Shown here: positions 6,340 through 6,504 of the stretch, piece after piece
Position numbering within the stretch: the first letter of the stretch is position 1
Layout of the letters: the number at the start of each line of letters is the position of its first letter
Assembly: GCA_029264225.1 (NCBI GenBank)
Contig: JARICB010000204.1
Location: 1-6,504 of the forward strand
Source: Nocardioides sp.
GTDB taxonomy: Bacteria; Actinomycetota; Actinomycetes; Propionibacteriales; Nocardioidaceae
Reading direction: 5' to 3'
DNA: 6,504 nt
Program-made: the position numbers and the translations under genes
The notes under the pieces: generated by a model
Database searches by the model: none
What the model saw: only the letters and a program-made list of their open reading frames with translations
What the model was told of the DNA's origin: nothing

Positions 6340-6504
6340 TGTCCAACACCACACCTACCGGGCCTGACAGCCCGGAACACCTCACGTCCGCAGCGGGTAG
6401 CCCCGTCTCCGCTCCGGAGCGCAACTCCGACAACCGCAAGCGCCTGATCGCCCTCGGCGCCCTGGCCGGCCTGGTCGTCGTCGGCGGTGGCGTGGCCTGG
6501 GCCG
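6339..6504 (+). CDS. N-terminal part of a membrane-anchored protein (3' end outside window)
   Basis: The frame is open from the ATG at 6339 to the window edge and gives 55 codons. The first 33 residues are polar, rich in S, T, P, N and D, and end in a basic DNRKR stretch; then a hydrophobic segment begins at about residue 36 (LIALGALAGLVVVGGG). This is the layout of a single-pass protein with a short cytoplasmic tail and an extracytoplasmic body, which lies outside the window. Actinobacterial DUF3352 proteins begin in this way, but nothing diagnostic is visible, so the family is a guess. The reading frame is the same as that of the upstream membrane-protein gene, separated from it by one TAG and three codons. 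The start is supported by the -10 box six bases upstream and by the in-frame TAG at 6327, which excludes a longer N-terminus. Confidence 0.6.
   Translation, partial: MSNTTPTGPDSPEHLTSAAGSPVSAPERNSDNRKRLIALGALAGLVVVGGGVAWA

Overview
The window is GC-rich, has the dense reading-frame bias of an actinomycete, and carries an ordinary chromosomal segment built around dnaE, the replicative DNA polymerase III alpha subunit. Three things suggest a high-GC actinobacterium, possibly Nocardioidaceae-like (inference, not shown by any marker): the dnaE type, a DUF2332-family protein, and TAnnnT -10 boxes placed for leaderless starts. No mobile element, CRISPR array, tRNA or rRNA was seen. All genes recognised are on the + strand.

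Layout. (1) 1-336: C-terminal part of an RluA/RluD-family 23S rRNA pseudouridine synthase, cut by the window edge. (2) 326-1039: a GNAT acetyltransferase overlapping it by 11 nt. Its C-terminal third is not acetyltransferase but an AroQ-type chorismate mutase-like helical domain; this fusion is the most notable item here. (3) 1043-1072: a hairpin that probably closes this operon. (4) 1112-2086: a DUF2332-family protein of unknown function, apparently read from its own leaderless promoter. (5) 2087-2220: a 134-nt intergenic region with a candidate dnaE promoter and a 16-bp near-perfect palindrome in the dnaE leader. (6) 2221-5778: full-length dnaE (1185 aa) with an apparently intact PHP proofreading site. 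(7) 5775-6329: a four-helix membrane protein overlapping dnaE by ATGA. (8) 6339-end: the start of a membrane-anchored protein, again with a leaderless-type promoter whose -10 box contains the stop codon of the previous gene.

How the genes relate. rRNA pseudouridylation and replication are housekeeping functions, and a pseudouridine synthase upstream of dnaE is a familiar arrangement in actinobacteria (for example Rv1540 and dnaE1/Rv1547 in Mycobacterium tuberculosis). The GNAT-chorismate mutase and DUF2332 genes sit between them without an evident functional link. No dramatic new system is visible. The points most worth following up are the GNAT-chorismate mutase fusion, the dnaE leader palindrome, and the shared TAGSCT-N6-ATG start architecture.
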